This document shows, piece by piece, positions 1 through 10,474 of a DNA stretch of 64,000 nucleotides. The notes beneath the pieces were generated by a model. That model had not been told where the DNA came from, did not search any database, and saw only the letters and a list, made by a program, of their open reading frames with translations. The stretch lies in the NCBI GenBank assembly GCA_963971535.1, contig OZ020589.1:71935520-71999519 (forward strand), given 5' to 3'. The translations under genes were made by a program, and so were the position numbers. Position 1 is the first letter of the stretch, and the number at the start of each line of letters is the position of its first letter. This DNA comes from Notolepis coatsorum (lineage: Eukaryota > Chordata > Actinopteri > Aulopiformes > Paralepididae).

Positions 1-303
1 CCAGCGTATTGCCTCTGTTAGTTAGTTTGGACATTTCATCTCCCAGCGTATTGCCTCTGTTTTTGGTTCTCACTTAGAATAGTATTTTTGGACTTTACAT
101 CTCCCCCTGTGTGTTTGTCACACGAAGATATTATTACTTTGTTCACTTTGTTATTTGGACTGTTCTGCACCTGCTCTGTTTTTTCCTTTTGTGCATTAAC
201 TATCTCCTCTGTCCTGCAGAGCGGCCCAGATGATTTCCACCAGTCCTCCCAGTTCCTCCCTGTTTCCCAGCCCGCCTCCGCGGGCCTCAGTCCCCTCTGT
301 TCC

Positions 304-475
304 CTAGTTCTCCCCTTCTAGTTCCACCTAGTTCCTGGTCCCAAGTTCTCCCCTTCTAGTTCCACCTAGTTCCTGTCCCAAGTTCTCCCCTTCTAGTTCC
401 ACCTAGTTCCTGGTCCCAAGTTCTCCCCTTCTAGTTCCACCTAGTTCCTGTCCCAAGTTCTCCCCTTCTAGTTCT
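304..475. repeat. Tandem repeat, about 38-bp unit, 4.5 copies
   Basis: Units start AGTTCTCCCCTTCTAGTTCC at about 305, 343, 380, 418 and 456. Copies alternate between CCTGGTCCC and CCTGTCCC endings, a one-base difference. The array lies inside the candidate LTR. Confidence 0.85.
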
Positions 476-608
476 CCTAGTCCCTAGTCCTCTTTCCCTA
501 GTTCTCCTAGTCCCTAGTCCTCTATCCCTAGTTCTCCTAGTCCCTAGTCCTCTTTCCCTAGCTCTCCTAGTCCCTAGTCCTCTCTCCCTAGTTCTCCTTG
601 TCCCTGGT
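471..608. repeat. Tandem repeat, 30-bp unit, about 4.5 copies
   Basis: Units of the type GTTCTCCTAGTCCCTAGTCC followed by TCTTTCCCTA, adjoining the 38-bp array. Single-base variation (TCTTT, TCTAT, TCTCT) marks the copies. The two units share CTAGTTC words and may have a common origin. Confidence 0.85.
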
Positions 609-931
609 TTACCTAGTCTCTAGTTCCTCTGTCCCAAGGCGTTCCCTTAACCTTCCCTTAGGCGTTCCCTTACTTTCCCATAGTGTTCCCTTTTCCTGCC
701 CGCCTCTTAAGGCACTTTTCCTTCCCCTCATATTATATTCCTGTATTTGTGATTCTCCCTTAAAGGGACAGTGCCCTTTTCCCTGTATTTCCCTGTTGTT
801 CAATAAATATCTGTTTCTTGGCAAACCATCATACCTGTCTTGTGTTGTGCGATTGGGGTCGGTTACAAACCATAACAGCCTTTTCATTTTCAATTCATCA
901 TAACATATATGACATACATGACATACAGATA

Positions 932-939
932 GACAGTAC
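932..939. repeat. hAT target-site duplication, left copy
   Basis: GACAGTAC, repeated exactly at 2360-2367. Confidence 0.9.
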
Positions 940-2359
940 TAGGGGTGCACCGATGTATCGGTCGGGTATCGGTATCGGCCGATAAGTGCCTTGTTGACTG
1001 CAATCGGCCTATCGGCCGATAAGCTCGAATGTGCCGATGGCAGTAGCCGATAAGTTCAGTAGCGTCCTGCACAACGGCGCCGCCCCCAGTCCCCCACACA
1101 CACACACAAGCTACTGCATCAAAGTTACTACTAAATATTCAACATTCTCTTTTGAGACTCCTCTTCAGACTCTTATCATTTGGCACTAAAAGCTAAACAT
1201 TGTCACTGATATGGCTGTCCGCAACATGTCATTAATTGTGTACGCGAGGTGGTCGCTCAGTGACTACGTTAACATGAGCTAGGTTAGCTAGCATGAGCTA
1301 CCGGGAGATGGAAGACTAACGTTACTGGTGAAAATGTGATTTACGTTGGAATACTCCTTTTCCAACTTGCTGTACTTTGCTTGCAGGTCTGCAGCCATTA
1401 TTGCTAGATTATGAATAGCCCCAACTTTAGCCAAGGTAACGTTATGGCTAAACCTTTAACGTTAGTTAACGCTAGCTTTCGGTTAGCTGTTCAATGCTAT
1501 TAATAACACAACCAAGCGAACCCATCACAGCTCCCCGTCAACACCCCTCTCTCGGGAAGATGGCATTTAAGAAAGTATCTGCTGTTAAAATGACACAAAC
1601 ATTAGTTTTGTGGCATTAACGTTATATAGTTAGTTACACGTTCAATAACATCAGCATATTATTTACCCGAAGATAGCAAGTAAGCAAGGCATTACTCCGT
1701 TCATAGCTCAGTTCCATTCCGTTGCTCATTCCGTAACCAACTACCCATTCTGCAATCTGTTAGTAAAGTTTTCAACCAGACAAATGTATAGAAAGGCTTT
1801 GTTTTATTATAACATTTGTTGCAGTAAAATCATTGTGTCTCGTTTGGTCATCCTGTGGAGCACTGGTCGGCGGGCAGCTAACGTATTAGCTTGTTGTGGT
1901 TCTCACAAGCAGATCAATGGCGGCATGCCCGGAAGTAGAAAATGAATAAACGCTTGCCGATTGGTGGTAAGAACAGCAGGAGGTGGGTGCTAGCGGTGTG
2001 ACGTAATTGGCCGAATCGACTGTCAATCAAAATGGTTCTATTGCATTGGTTGAGAGCTCTGGTTGAGAGAATAGTATCCATCTGCAGGCCGCCAGACGAT
2101 ACTGGAGAGGGATAGTGCTACATGGCATGGTGGAATTAATACCATAAACATATTTCTTGATGTTTCCTTTTTTTAAGTAAGTAAAGAGGCCTACAAATAC
2201 AAACATACACATACAAATATACAGTAGTTTCATTAAAAAAAAATTAAAAAAAAATTACAAATACTTATTTTTTGCCACAAATATCGGTATCGGTATCGGC
2301 CGATTGTGTTAGCTGAACAATCGGTATCGGTGGCCAATTTTCATATCGGTGCATCCCTA
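940..2359. mobile_element. Non-autonomous hAT element with perfect 8-bp TSD
   Basis: Terminal inverted repeats are TAGGGGTGCACCGAT at the left and its near-complement ATCGGTGCATCCCTA at the right (14 of 15 match). Both are followed inward by subterminal ATCGGTATCGGCCGAT words. The flanks carry an exact 8-bp duplication, GACAGTAC, at 932-939 and 2360-2367, diagnostic of hAT insertion. The target was the 3' UTR of LINE-A. No transposase is visible. Inside are a scrap of LINE-A 3' end (about 1741-1783) and a module (about 1950-2110) shared with two other hAT-like elements in the window. Confidence 0.92.
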
Positions 2360-2367
2360 GACAGTAC
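2360..2367. repeat. hAT target-site duplication, right copy
   Basis: GACAGTAC, pairs with 932-939. Confidence 0.9.
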
Positions 2368-2629
2368 TGCTACATCTAGACATTTATGACATACCAGATC
2401 TACAAATACAGTACTGTTTGTGATACAAAAATAGTCTAAAAAAGAGAGTATATACATTTGAGGGGGAAGAAACTGTACATTGGAGGAGGTTGGGTAGGGG
2501 GGGTGGGGTTGGGTAGGGTAGGTGGGGTGGGGGGGGGGGGGGGGGGGGTAACTGTACATTGGAGGGGTTGGGTTAGGACATTTACTGTACATTGGAGGGG
2601 GTTGGGTTTGGACATTTACAGGGGCCAGT

Positions 2630-3358
2630 TTCGAATTGCAGTCCCGTAGGTGTTCTTTGAGAGTGGTTTTGAAAGTGGGTAGTGATTCACATTCCTTTAC
2701 AGCTGTGGGTAGGGCGTTCCACATTGATGTGGGATAATTGTGAAACGCGTTTAGTCCCTTGTTTGAGCCGAATCTGGGTTTATGGTCGTGGTATTCACTG
2801 ACCTTTGGGAAGTATTTTGACATGTACATGGGTACCTTGGTCGTGTAGTGTATCTTGTAGACCAGGCCCATTGCAAGTTGCTGTACTTTGTCGTCTACTC
2901 TAAGCCATCCTAGGTTGTCAAAGTGGGCAGGGGTGAGGTGGGTTCTAGGAGTTAGGTCAAGCAGTAGTCTGACCAGTTTGTTTTGTGATGTTTGTAATTT
3001 AGTTTTTAGCGCCTTTGAGGTGCTTTGGTACCATGAGGTGCAAGCATAGTCGTAGTACCTTTGAATGAGTGCTCCTGCCAGAGTCTTCAGGGTATTCTTG
3101 TTTACCAGAGAGGAGATCCGGTACAATAATCTAGTTTGTTGGTTGACTTTTTTTATTACATTGGATGCCATTTTGTCACAGGAAAGATTTGCCTCTAGGA
3201 TGGAACCTAGGTATGTAATTCCATCTTTCCTTGTGACAATATTGTCACCCACTGTAACTGAGAAGGCGTCGGTCTTGCTGAGTTTGTTATTTGAACCGAA
3301 GAGAATGGACTCTGTTTTACCCATGTGTAATGATAGTTTGTTATCAGCAAGCCAGGTG
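2630..3358 (-). pseudogene. LINE-A reverse transcriptase C-terminal end
   Basis: An open frame reads antisense from about 3358 to 2341; family-like sequence ends near 2630. It begins with the post-palm segment WLADNKLSLHMGKTE, then ILFGSNNKLS and YLGSILEANLS, the usual region after the YxDD box. It closes with MWNALPTAVKE and LPTFKTTLKEHL, the typical C-terminal signature of Jockey/L2/Rex-type LINEs. Fingers, palm and endonuclease are absent, so it is 5'-truncated and non-functional. The remaining codons down to 2341 are Pro/Gln/Tyr-rich low-complexity translation of the 3' UTR. The upstream edge at 3358 abuts an unrelated L2 3' end. Confidence 0.7.
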
Positions 3359-3662
3359 CAGATTCAGAGCCTACCTCGCTCCCTACCTGTGGAATAAATT
3401 ACCCGCCGTCATCAGACAGGGGCGCCTGCTCTGTCGAAGTTTTTAAATCCTCGCTCAAGACCCATCTTTTCTCTCTCTCCTTCAGCCTACCCTGATCTCA
3501 CCTGGTCGGGGATAGACCCTTAGCTTAGTGTGATTAGTTCAGATGTCTATTTATTGCTTTTCTGTATTAGCTTTTCTAACCCTTGTCCCTGTCTCTCTGT
3601 GAGTGGATGTCTCGAGTGATAGTGTGATGATATACAGCGACTGTTCTACCTCAAACTGGAGT
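3359..3662 (+). mobile_element. L2-type LINE 3'-end fragment
   Basis: The sequence translates as a decayed LINE C-terminus (words resembling LWNKLPAVIRQG and SKFLNPRSRPIFSLS), then a 3' UTR. The first 160 bases resemble 38765-38890 and the later part resembles 10190-10375, so the three are copies of one family. It sits between LINE-A and the L1 with no recognisable TSD. Confidence 0.6.
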
Positions 3663-3664
3663 TG

Positions 3665-6600
3665 CATTTCCCCCTTCTCTATCATTTTGCATATCGCTGT
3701 TGCCCCCCCCCCCCCCCCTCTCCCACCTCCTGAATCCATGGTCCAGCCTCCCTGGTTTGAATCTCTTGTCATGTGCTATCCATCTCAGAACCCCTGACTG
3801 CTTCTCTAATTTGTGTGTTTTTACTACTCTGTTCCATATGGTCAAGGTGCATTTGGTGATAGGATCTAACAGTCCCTCTTTTTCTTTGAACAGTTCCCTA
3901 TCTCCCACCAGAGCTTGTACCTTGTATCCCTCCCCTTCTTTTTCAATGTCTTTCCATCTTGCCTCATATTTGTCGTTTCACCAGCACGTCACTGCTCTCA
4001 GTTGCGCTGCATAATAATAATCTTGTAGGCTGGGTACTGCCATCCCTCCCTCTTCCTTTGTTAGTTGTAGTGTTTTATATCTGACCCGTGGTCTTCTCCC
4101 CGCCCATATGAACCTCGATATCAGTCTGTCCCACTCCCTGAATTGATTCTGTGGTATTTGTATCGGTAGTGATTGGAACAGGTACAGTAACCTTGCTAGT
4201 ATGTTCATTTTAATGACCTCTATTCTTGAATTGAAGTCCAAGGGCATTACTGTCCATCTCTCCAAGTCTCTCTTGATGTTCTGATTTATCTGTGTATAGT
4301 TCGCCTCAAACAGTTTCCCCACCCCTCTCGTGATGTTCACCCCTAAGTATTTAATCTTGTCCATGTCCCATCTTATCCCGTACTGTTCCCTAATTTCCGT
4401 CGTTGGGGTATAGTTCCATGCTAAGGTCTGTGTCTTTGTCACGTTTAGTTTGTATCCTGAGTAGTGGCCATATTCCTTCAGTAGATCCATCAGTGCCGGG
4501 AAGCTCTTGTCTGGTTGCCTCATGTATACTATCACGTCGTCCGCAAATAGGCCTAGTTTATATTCCGTTCCCTTTATCCTTACTCCCTTAATGTCCTCGG
4601 TCTGTCTGATCAGTTGTGCCAGTGGTTCTATGAAAACGGCGAAGAGTGTTGGTGAGAGACAACATCCCTGTCTGGTAGCCCTCTCTAATCTGATTCTATC
4701 CGTCAGGCTGCCATTCACCTTAACCCTCGCTGTCGGTTCTTGATATAGCGCCTTGATCATCTTCATCGCCCTCCTGTTCAGTCCGAACCTCATCAATGTT
4801 TTATATAAAAATGTCCAGCTCACACTGTCGAATGCTTTTTCTGCATCTAGGCTAATCAGTACCGCGCTACCACCTTGTTTTTGTATCTCCTCTACTATGT
4901 GTAATGTCTTTCTCACGTTGTCCTGTGTCTGTCTCCCTTTAATAAATCCAGTTTGATCTTCATCTATAATGTCTGGCATAAACGTCTCAAATCTCTTTGA
5001 TATTATCGATGTATACATCTTGTAATCCACGTTGAGTCTGAAACTACTACATAATTCTCTATCCTTCCCTTCCTTCGGTATCGTGGTGATTATGGCTTCC
5101 TTCCACGAGGGGGGCATTTTGCCCTCTTCCATCGTGTGTCTGAACGCCGCCCCTAACATGGGTGCTAATTGGGTGCTAATTCCGTTCTAAATGTCTTGTA
5201 GAATTCTGATGGGAATCCGTTGCTCCCCGGAGATTTGTTGTTTTTAGCTCTACTAATTGCCTCTTCCAGTTCTCGTTCCGTAATTATTTTATTTAATTCT
5301 TCATTCTGTTCTTTCCCTATCGATGGTAACTCTAGCTTCTCCAGATATGCTTCTATTTCCTCTTCTCCCGCTGCTTTTGGCTGTGTGTATAGTTTCTCAT
5401 AGTATTCTCTAAATGTCCTCTCTATTTCAGCTGGGTCTCTCAATATTTCATTAGTCTTTGTATCGCTTATTGTGTGTATCGTGTTCAACTTCTGTTGCGT
5501 CCTAATTCTCCTAGCCAACAGTCTGGTCGCTTTTGGTCCCCCTTCATAGTACGTTTGTTTCATGAACCTCGCTTTCTTTTCTATTTCCGTCAATAATTCC
5601 CTATTTATCCTGGCCTTTACTTCTTTGATTTCTCCGAGCGTTTCCTGTTCTTTTGATATCTGGTGTCTCCCTTCTAGCTTCTTCAGCTTCCCTATCAGAT
5701 TGTGATATGTCTCCGTTCTGGCCTTCTTCAGCATTGCTGTCTTCTCCATCAATTTCCCCCTTATCACCACCTTCAGTGTGTCCCATAGAATGTTCGGATC
5801 TACCGCCCCGTTGTCATTTTCTTCCTTATACCTGGCTATCTCCTCCTTGATCTGACTCACCACCCCCTTGTTATTTAATATTCCTACATTTAGTCTCCAG
5901 ATCGTGTTCCTCCGTCTCCCTTCTAGATCTACTGTCAGATATATGGCACTGTGATCCGATATGTCCGCTACTCCTATTCTGCTCTCCCGTACCCTGTAAC
6001 TGTCCCCCGTCGTCATCAAAAAGTAGTCTATTCTCGCATATGTCACGTGCAGGTGTGAGTAATGTGTGTATTCCCTGTCCATGGCGTGCATCCCCCTCCA
6101 AACATCTGTAATTCCCATTTCCGTCATCTGAATATTCATATATCTACTGATTGGTGCCTGTCCTTTTCTAGTACTCGTGGTGTCTAGGTCGTGATTCAGT
6201 ACTACATTAAAATCTCCCGCGCATATCAATATCCCTTCTAGTTCCATCACTATCATATCGCTGCTGTCGGGACAAAACCTCATAACTCCAAAAACCCAAC
6301 TTTTCAGCAGATGAAAAAAACTAACACAGATTTGAGGGTGAATAGAGTTAAGAGGTTTAGACAGATGATCGGTTTAATGCTTTCCCATTGTTTAAACTTT
6401 GTAAAACCCACACACACATATGGAGGATGATCTACCGAGTTGATTTATATAATAATAAAAAAAATTAAAAAAATGGAGTTATGAGGTTTTGTCCCGACAG
6501 CAGCGATATCAAAAATGGTCTCATATAAATCCCTCTCACTCTCTGGGGGTGCATAAACATTCACTAACGTAATCATTTGACCCACCATTTTTCCCTTCAC

Positions 6601-6873
6601 CAGAACAAACCTTCCCTCCTTGTCTCTTACTTCCTTGATCAATTCAAATTTGACTGTGTTTTTGATTAACGTGATTACTCCTCTCCTCAGGTTCCGTTTA
6701 AAGGAACTATAGTATGCATTTTCATATCCAAATCTCTTCAGTTTCTCATGATCCTGTGCTACCAAATGTGTCTCCTGCAGAAAAATCACTTCCATCTCAC
6801 TTTTTTTACATTTCAACATCACTTTGCCCCTTTTTATCGCATTATGCATTCCATTAACGTTTAACGACATCAT
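3665..6873 (-). pseudogene. L1 ORF2 (endonuclease plus reverse transcriptase), disrupted
   Basis: The start at 6873 gives MMSLNVNGM, the usual opening of an L1 endonuclease. QETHL (about 6770), AGDFNVVL (about 6210) and SDHSAIYL (about 5945) mark endonuclease catalytic blocks. The reverse transcriptase shows LISLDAEKAFDSV, RQGCCLSP and LFADDVIVYM (about 4520-4555). After a TGA stop near 3978 the same frame goes on as RWKDIEKE and a WFAYD-like block (LRWIAHDKRFKP) to about 3665. Three breaks are visible: the MITE at 6259-6505; an 11-bp tandem duplication at 5160-5181 that shifts the frame between TELAP and MLGAAF; and the TGA. The extreme C-terminus is missing. Confidence 0.85.
6259..6505. mobile_element. 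247-bp MITE with perfect 32-bp TIRs, inserted in L1 ORF2
   Basis: The termini read CGCTGCTGTCGGGACAAAAC inward from the left, and the exact complement is present at the right; 32 bases match without error. The flanks are ATAT at 6255-6258 and 6506-6509. Because the ends are palindromic with the flank, a TA duplication cannot be told from ATAT. Removing the element and one duplication rejoins the L1 endonuclease frame, which confirms the boundaries. No coding capacity. Superfamily undecided (Tc1/mariner if TA). Confidence 0.9.
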
Positions 6874-7634
6874 TTTTTATACCTTTAACCATTGTCATCT
6901 TTCTTCTTCTTTCGTCTGTCAGTCCCCCCCATGTCACATTCATTCCCCCCTCCGGTTGTAGCCTCCGCTCTCTTCACCGAATACATATAATGATTAACAT
7001 AAATAAAAAACATAAACTTTACATAAAGTGCTCCCAAGGCGTTCGGGGGGTCCCTGTGTCCCCCCCCTGTCCCCTGCTGGTGGGTGAGGAGTAATTGCTC
7101 TCCTAGTGAGAGGCCTCCTCCTGACGGCTTGGGGGTTTGAAACCTTTACCCCCAACCGCTCGTCATATTTGTCCAGCCTTCTTACTTTTATTGCTGTCGA
7201 GCTCCTGGTCAAAAACGCTCTGTCCTTCATTCTGATTAAAGACCCCCATTTCCTAGGTCCCTCTCAATGTGGCTCATATGTTCCAATGTCCCTCCTTCCT
7301 CTCAAACCCGTGTGTGGTGTCTTCTGTGTACCCCTTCTTACTTTCTTTTCCTCCCCTCTATTTTCTATGTGATGTCCATTTATCCCCTTAATCTCTTCCA
7401 ACTGTGTTACGTGTGTCTATGTATTTGTTTCAATATGTTCTGTGTTCCGTCTATCATACCTCATTATATTTCCATTTATTTCCTCCATCAGCATGTGTAT
7501 TATGTGTCCATGTATACGTTATGTTCGTTCCTATATCCTGCCTCTACCTGGGAATGTGTGTTTATGTATATGTTATTTCAGTTTCTATATTTTGTCTCTA
7601 TTTGGATAGTTTTTTCAAACTCTTGTGCGTGTAC
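6874..7634 (-). other. L1 inter-ORF spacer
   Basis: About 760 bases lie between the ORF1 stop and the ORF2 start. It is pyrimidine-rich on the plus strand and has open frames on both strands without recognisable domains. It is long for an L1 spacer, so part may be foreign. I see no TIR or duplicated flank that would define an insertion. Confidence 0.4.
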
Positions 7635-7937
7635 TCATCCGTTCGTCTCCTCCCGCCTCCTCTCCCCTCCTTCTCCGTCTCTGGCTTCCTCGTCCGTCTC
7701 CGCCTTCGGTCTTCTCCTCTCTCCTCCCTCCTCTCCCGGGTTTCGATCTCCTACTCTGGTCCATCTGCGTGCTTTCTCCAATCTCTGCTGCAGGCTCAGC
7801 GTCTGACCCTCCCGTCCCCTTCCTTCTCCGTCCTCCGCCATCTGCATCCCCCGTCGCCTCATCTCCTCCGCCGCCTCCCGCGCCGTCGCGTACGTCACCG
7901 TCCCTTCCTTCCAGTGAATCCTTAGCGAGGTCATGGT

Positions 7938-8864
7938 CTCTACACTAAATCACTGGGTAACATTATCACGTCTCATGGCTTCTCCTACCATTGTTATGCC
8001 GACGATACTCAACTCTTCCTCTCCTTCCCTCCCTCAGATATCCACGTCTCTGAGCGGATCTCGGCCTGTCTGTCCGACATCTCCGCCTGGATGACGACCA
8101 ACCACCTCAAACTGAACCTAAGCAAAACAGAATGGCTCCACCTGCCGGCCAAATCCTCCGCCCTGACCGACCTTTCCATCACAGTCGAGAATGCAGCTGC
8201 GACCGCGTCCCCGACCGCCAAGAACCTTGGTGTTGTCCTTGACGACCAGTTGAACTTCTCTGCTCACATCGCAGCGACAACCAGAACCTGCCGATTCCTC
8301 CTGAGCAACGTCAGAAGGATCCGCCCCTTCCTGACAAAAGAAGCCACCCAACTCCTCGTCCAATCAACAGTCATCTCCCGCCTCGACTACTGCAACGCAC
8401 TGCTCGCTGGCCTCCCGGCCACTGCCACTAAGCCTCTTCAACTCATTCAGAACGCAGCGGCCCGCCTGATCTCAAACCTACCGAAGTCGGCCCATGTCAC
8501 CCCACTTCTTAGGGACCTGCACTGGCTCCCCATTGCTGCACGAATCCGCTTCAAGGCCCTCGACCTAGCATACCGTGCGGCAAAGGGAACCGCTCCCGCC
8601 TACCTCTGGTCAATGGTCTCTAACTACACACCCTCAAGACCCCTACGCTCTGCATCTTCTGGCCGCCTCAGACCTACTCCTATCCAAGCTCCGGGAGGGT
8701 CATCAAAGAGAAGTCGCCTATTCTCAGTCCTTGCCCCACAATGGTGGAATGAACTACCCACCCCAGTTAGGACAGCCGAAACACGTCCAATCTTTCGCCG
8801 TCGACTAAAGACGCACTTCTTCAACCATTATCTGAAAAAAAAAAAAAAAAAAAAAACTAACTAA
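7938..8864 (+). pseudogene. L2 reverse transcriptase C-terminal half
   Basis: Continuous reading frame with WMTTNHLKLNLSKTEWL, LGVVLDDQLNFSAHI, VISRLDYCNALLAG, LQLIQNAAARLIS and LHWLPIAARIRFK, all classic post-palm L2/Jockey-superfamily signatures, ending with APQWWNELPTPVRTAE. Fingers, part of the palm and the endonuclease are missing, so there is no complete active site. The sequence differs from the copy at 57099-57965 by only scattered substitutions, so both come from a recently active source. Confidence 0.85.
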
Positions 8865-9042
8865 CCTTACTCTCATGCACTTGTCCTAATAAACTAACCT
8901 ACACTGTAGCACTCAACACTTTGATGAACATTGTTGCTCAGCTGATAGAGTTGTGCCCTTCCTGATGGCTTGTCGTACAGAACATGTAAGTCGCTTTGGA
9001 TAAAAGCGTCAGCTAAATGACTAAATGTAAATGTAAATGTAA
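7938..9042 (+). mobile_element. 5'-truncated L2-type LINE, inserted into L1 ORF1
   Basis: It starts at CTCTACACTAAATCACTGGG, matching 57099 onward in the larger L2 copy, and stays nearly identical to its end. It covers the end of the palm (CYADDTQLF region at about 7995-8020) through the C-terminus, then a 3' UTR with GTCGCTTTGGATAAAAGCGT and an (ATGTAA)n-like tail at about 9020-9042. An A run of about 22 at 8836-8857 follows the ORF. L2 elements insert by target-primed reverse transcription and are usually 5'-truncated, as here. Confidence 0.85.
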
Positions 9043-10035
9043 TTGGAATTTCATTCCGTTTTCTTTCAGAATTCTCTTCAGTCGCGCGTAGGACCTGCGT
9101 GTTATTGCTACCGCTGTCGAGTAATCGTGATCAAACGACAGTCTTTTCCCCTCGATTTCTATCTTCTTGGTCCACGCGGTTCTGAGTATCAATTCCTTAA
9201 TCTCAAATCTCAGAAAGTTAATAATCACCGCCCTCGGAGGTCTGTCCGGTTTCGGTCTCGGAGCCAACGCCCTGTGGGCCCTCTGTATCTCCATTTTTTC
9301 CAGTCCCGTCTCCTCCAGTTGTTCCTTGATAAGCTTTTCCACATATTGGGTCACCGATTCCCCTTCGACTCCTTCTTTCAATCCCCATATTCTGATGTTA
9401 TTTCTCCGTGACCTCCCCTCCATGTCCGATATCTTTGTCTCCATCTGTTCTTGTTTTTGAATCGCACACGTTAACACCTTGTGTATCTCTGTGTTCCATT
9501 CCTCCGTTTGCGCCGTTCTAGTCTGTACCTCTGTTACGTTTCTGTCCTGTTCCGCCATCTTCTCATCCACCCTTTTGAGTTCTGTATTCATTTCACCTCT
9601 GAAGTCCTCCTGTTCCTTCCTCAATTCCTCCCGTAACTTCCCAATATCATTTCTTATCGTGTCCGAGTTCAGTTTTATGGTCACCTGCATCGTGTCCGAG
9701 TTCAATTTTATGGTCGCCAATATCCCGGCCTGCATGAGCACGGCCCATCCTGGCATTCCCTTGTCTGTCTCAGCCGAAACTCCCCCTTCCTCCGCCTGCC
9801 CCTTCTCGGTCTCGCCTCGGGGGTTCTGCTCCATCGAACTCTCCTCTTCCTGTGAGTCCTCCATTTCTCTTTCCTTCATAATTGTTTTCTCCTCCTTCCT
9901 TCTCGTTTGCATCTTCATTTTTAATCACTTTTCGTCACTTTTCGGGTCTTTATTTCTCCGTTTTTCACTCTTTTGACCAGGAGCCTCACCGCATGCGTGC
10001 TACCCTTCCGCTCTCATACCGGAAGTCTTAGTTCT

Positions 10036-10474
10036 ATTTATTACTTCAAAAAAATAAAAATACTATTGCTATGTATGCATATATATAGGCCTATGCTTAT
10101 ATTACATATATTTATTGTAATATAATATAAGACATGTAGTTATTGCTCCCATGTCTGCCTATTGCGGACACGGGAGCTTTTCTAACCCCTGTCCCTGTCT
10201 CCATGAGTGGATGTCCCGAGTGATAGTGTGTTGATATACAGGGAAAAAGCCTATATACAGCCAGCCCTGGTCCTGCCCTCGTTGGGCCTGTCAAGGTGGT
10301 GTGATCTTCCCATCTCCGTCCTTGATGTGACCAACAGTGTCGACTGCAGTGGCTGTTCTACCTCAAACTAGATCTGAGTACCACACCTGCGATGGATCTG
10401 ATCTACGTCGTCCTCAGTTGACCATCGTCTAGCCATGCCCGCTTTACTTCAACTGGGTCCGAGTGGTTTTCCGG
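10036..10474 (+). mobile_element. L2-type LINE 3' UTR fragment
   Basis: AT-rich lead-in, then GCTCCCATGTCTGCC, CCTGTCCCTGTCTCCATGAG and GAGTGATAGTGTG words that also occur at 3560-3650 and 39370-39540. No ORF. It is cut at the right by the hAT starting at 10475. Confidence 0.55.

Larger units (their letters stand above)
1..866 (+). mobile_element. Candidate LTR 3' portion of a gypsy-like retroelement (partial)
   Basis: The window opens inside a pyrimidine-rich sequence that ends like the R/U5 part of an LTR. There is an AATAAA signal near 801, then about 60 bases ending in GGTTACA at 866, after which LINE-A sequence begins. A 77-codon open frame at 88-321 has no domain I recognise and I do not call it a gene. 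The left edge is outside the window, so neither the 5' LTR end nor a target-site duplication can be checked. Two tandem repeats fill 304-608. The gypsy assignment is inference from overall look; a solo LTR or another LTR class is equally possible. Confidence 0.35.
867..3358 (-). mobile_element. LINE-A, 5'-truncated non-LTR retrotransposon, split by a hAT element
   Basis: Antisense LINE made of 2360-3358 (end of the reverse-transcriptase ORF plus 3' UTR) and 867-939 (more 3' UTR), interrupted by the hAT at 940-2359. The 3' UTR words (ACATTTATGACATACAGATA and the short CCCATTTTCAATTCAT) recur at 40.2 kb, where they run into the common terminal 140 bases and again into the same protein end. That links this ORF to the many short 3'-end copies in the window. 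This copy lacks the terminal 140 bases; the LTR-like sequence at 1-866 takes their place. A G run of about 20 lies at 2529-2548. Clade is uncertain (Jockey/L2-like superfamily). Confidence 0.75.
7635..9918 (-). pseudogene. L1 ORF1 (RNA-binding protein), interrupted by an L2 fragment
   Basis: The N-terminal 290 residues read from 9918 to about 9042. They comprise a charged leader, a long coiled coil (residues about 85-175, rich in Glu/Lys/Leu), then an RRM-like stretch with RRNNIRIWGLKEG and later RAHRALAPRPKPDRPPRAV. The frame closes at NGMKFQ, where L2 sequence begins. After the L2 fragment, the ORF1 end resumes at about 7934 (RIHWKEGTVTYATAREA) and runs to 7635. ORF1p coats L1 RNA as a trimer. 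The two-residue match across the junction is not exact, so a few bases may have been lost. A short direct repeat of about 30 bases lies near 9660-9715. Confidence 0.8.
3663..10035 (-). mobile_element. Antisense L1-type LINE, near full length but broken
   Basis: It reads right to left: 5' region (about 10035-9919), ORF1 (9918-7635), a spacer, then ORF2 (6873 to about 3665). It carries a MITE at 6259-6505 in ORF2 and an L2 fragment at 7938-9042 in ORF1. ORF1 has a coiled coil and RRM-like middle; ORF2 has an apurinic-type endonuclease and an FADD reverse transcriptase. This matches the two-ORF layout of L1 elements, probably a fish L1/Tx1-type lineage. The 3' end stops inside the ORF2 C-terminus at about 3663, so no poly(A) tail remains. 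Stops, an 11-bp duplication and two insertions make it dead. Confidence 0.85.

Noticed and set aside
598..903. 101-codon frame over the pyrimidine-rich repeats
   Set aside because: It runs through tandem repeats and an LTR-like end; no protein motif.
7267..7948. Overlapping plus-strand frames of 107-179 codons
   Set aside because: They are antisense to the L1 spacer and ORF1 end, and are Ser/Pro/Leu-rich shadows.
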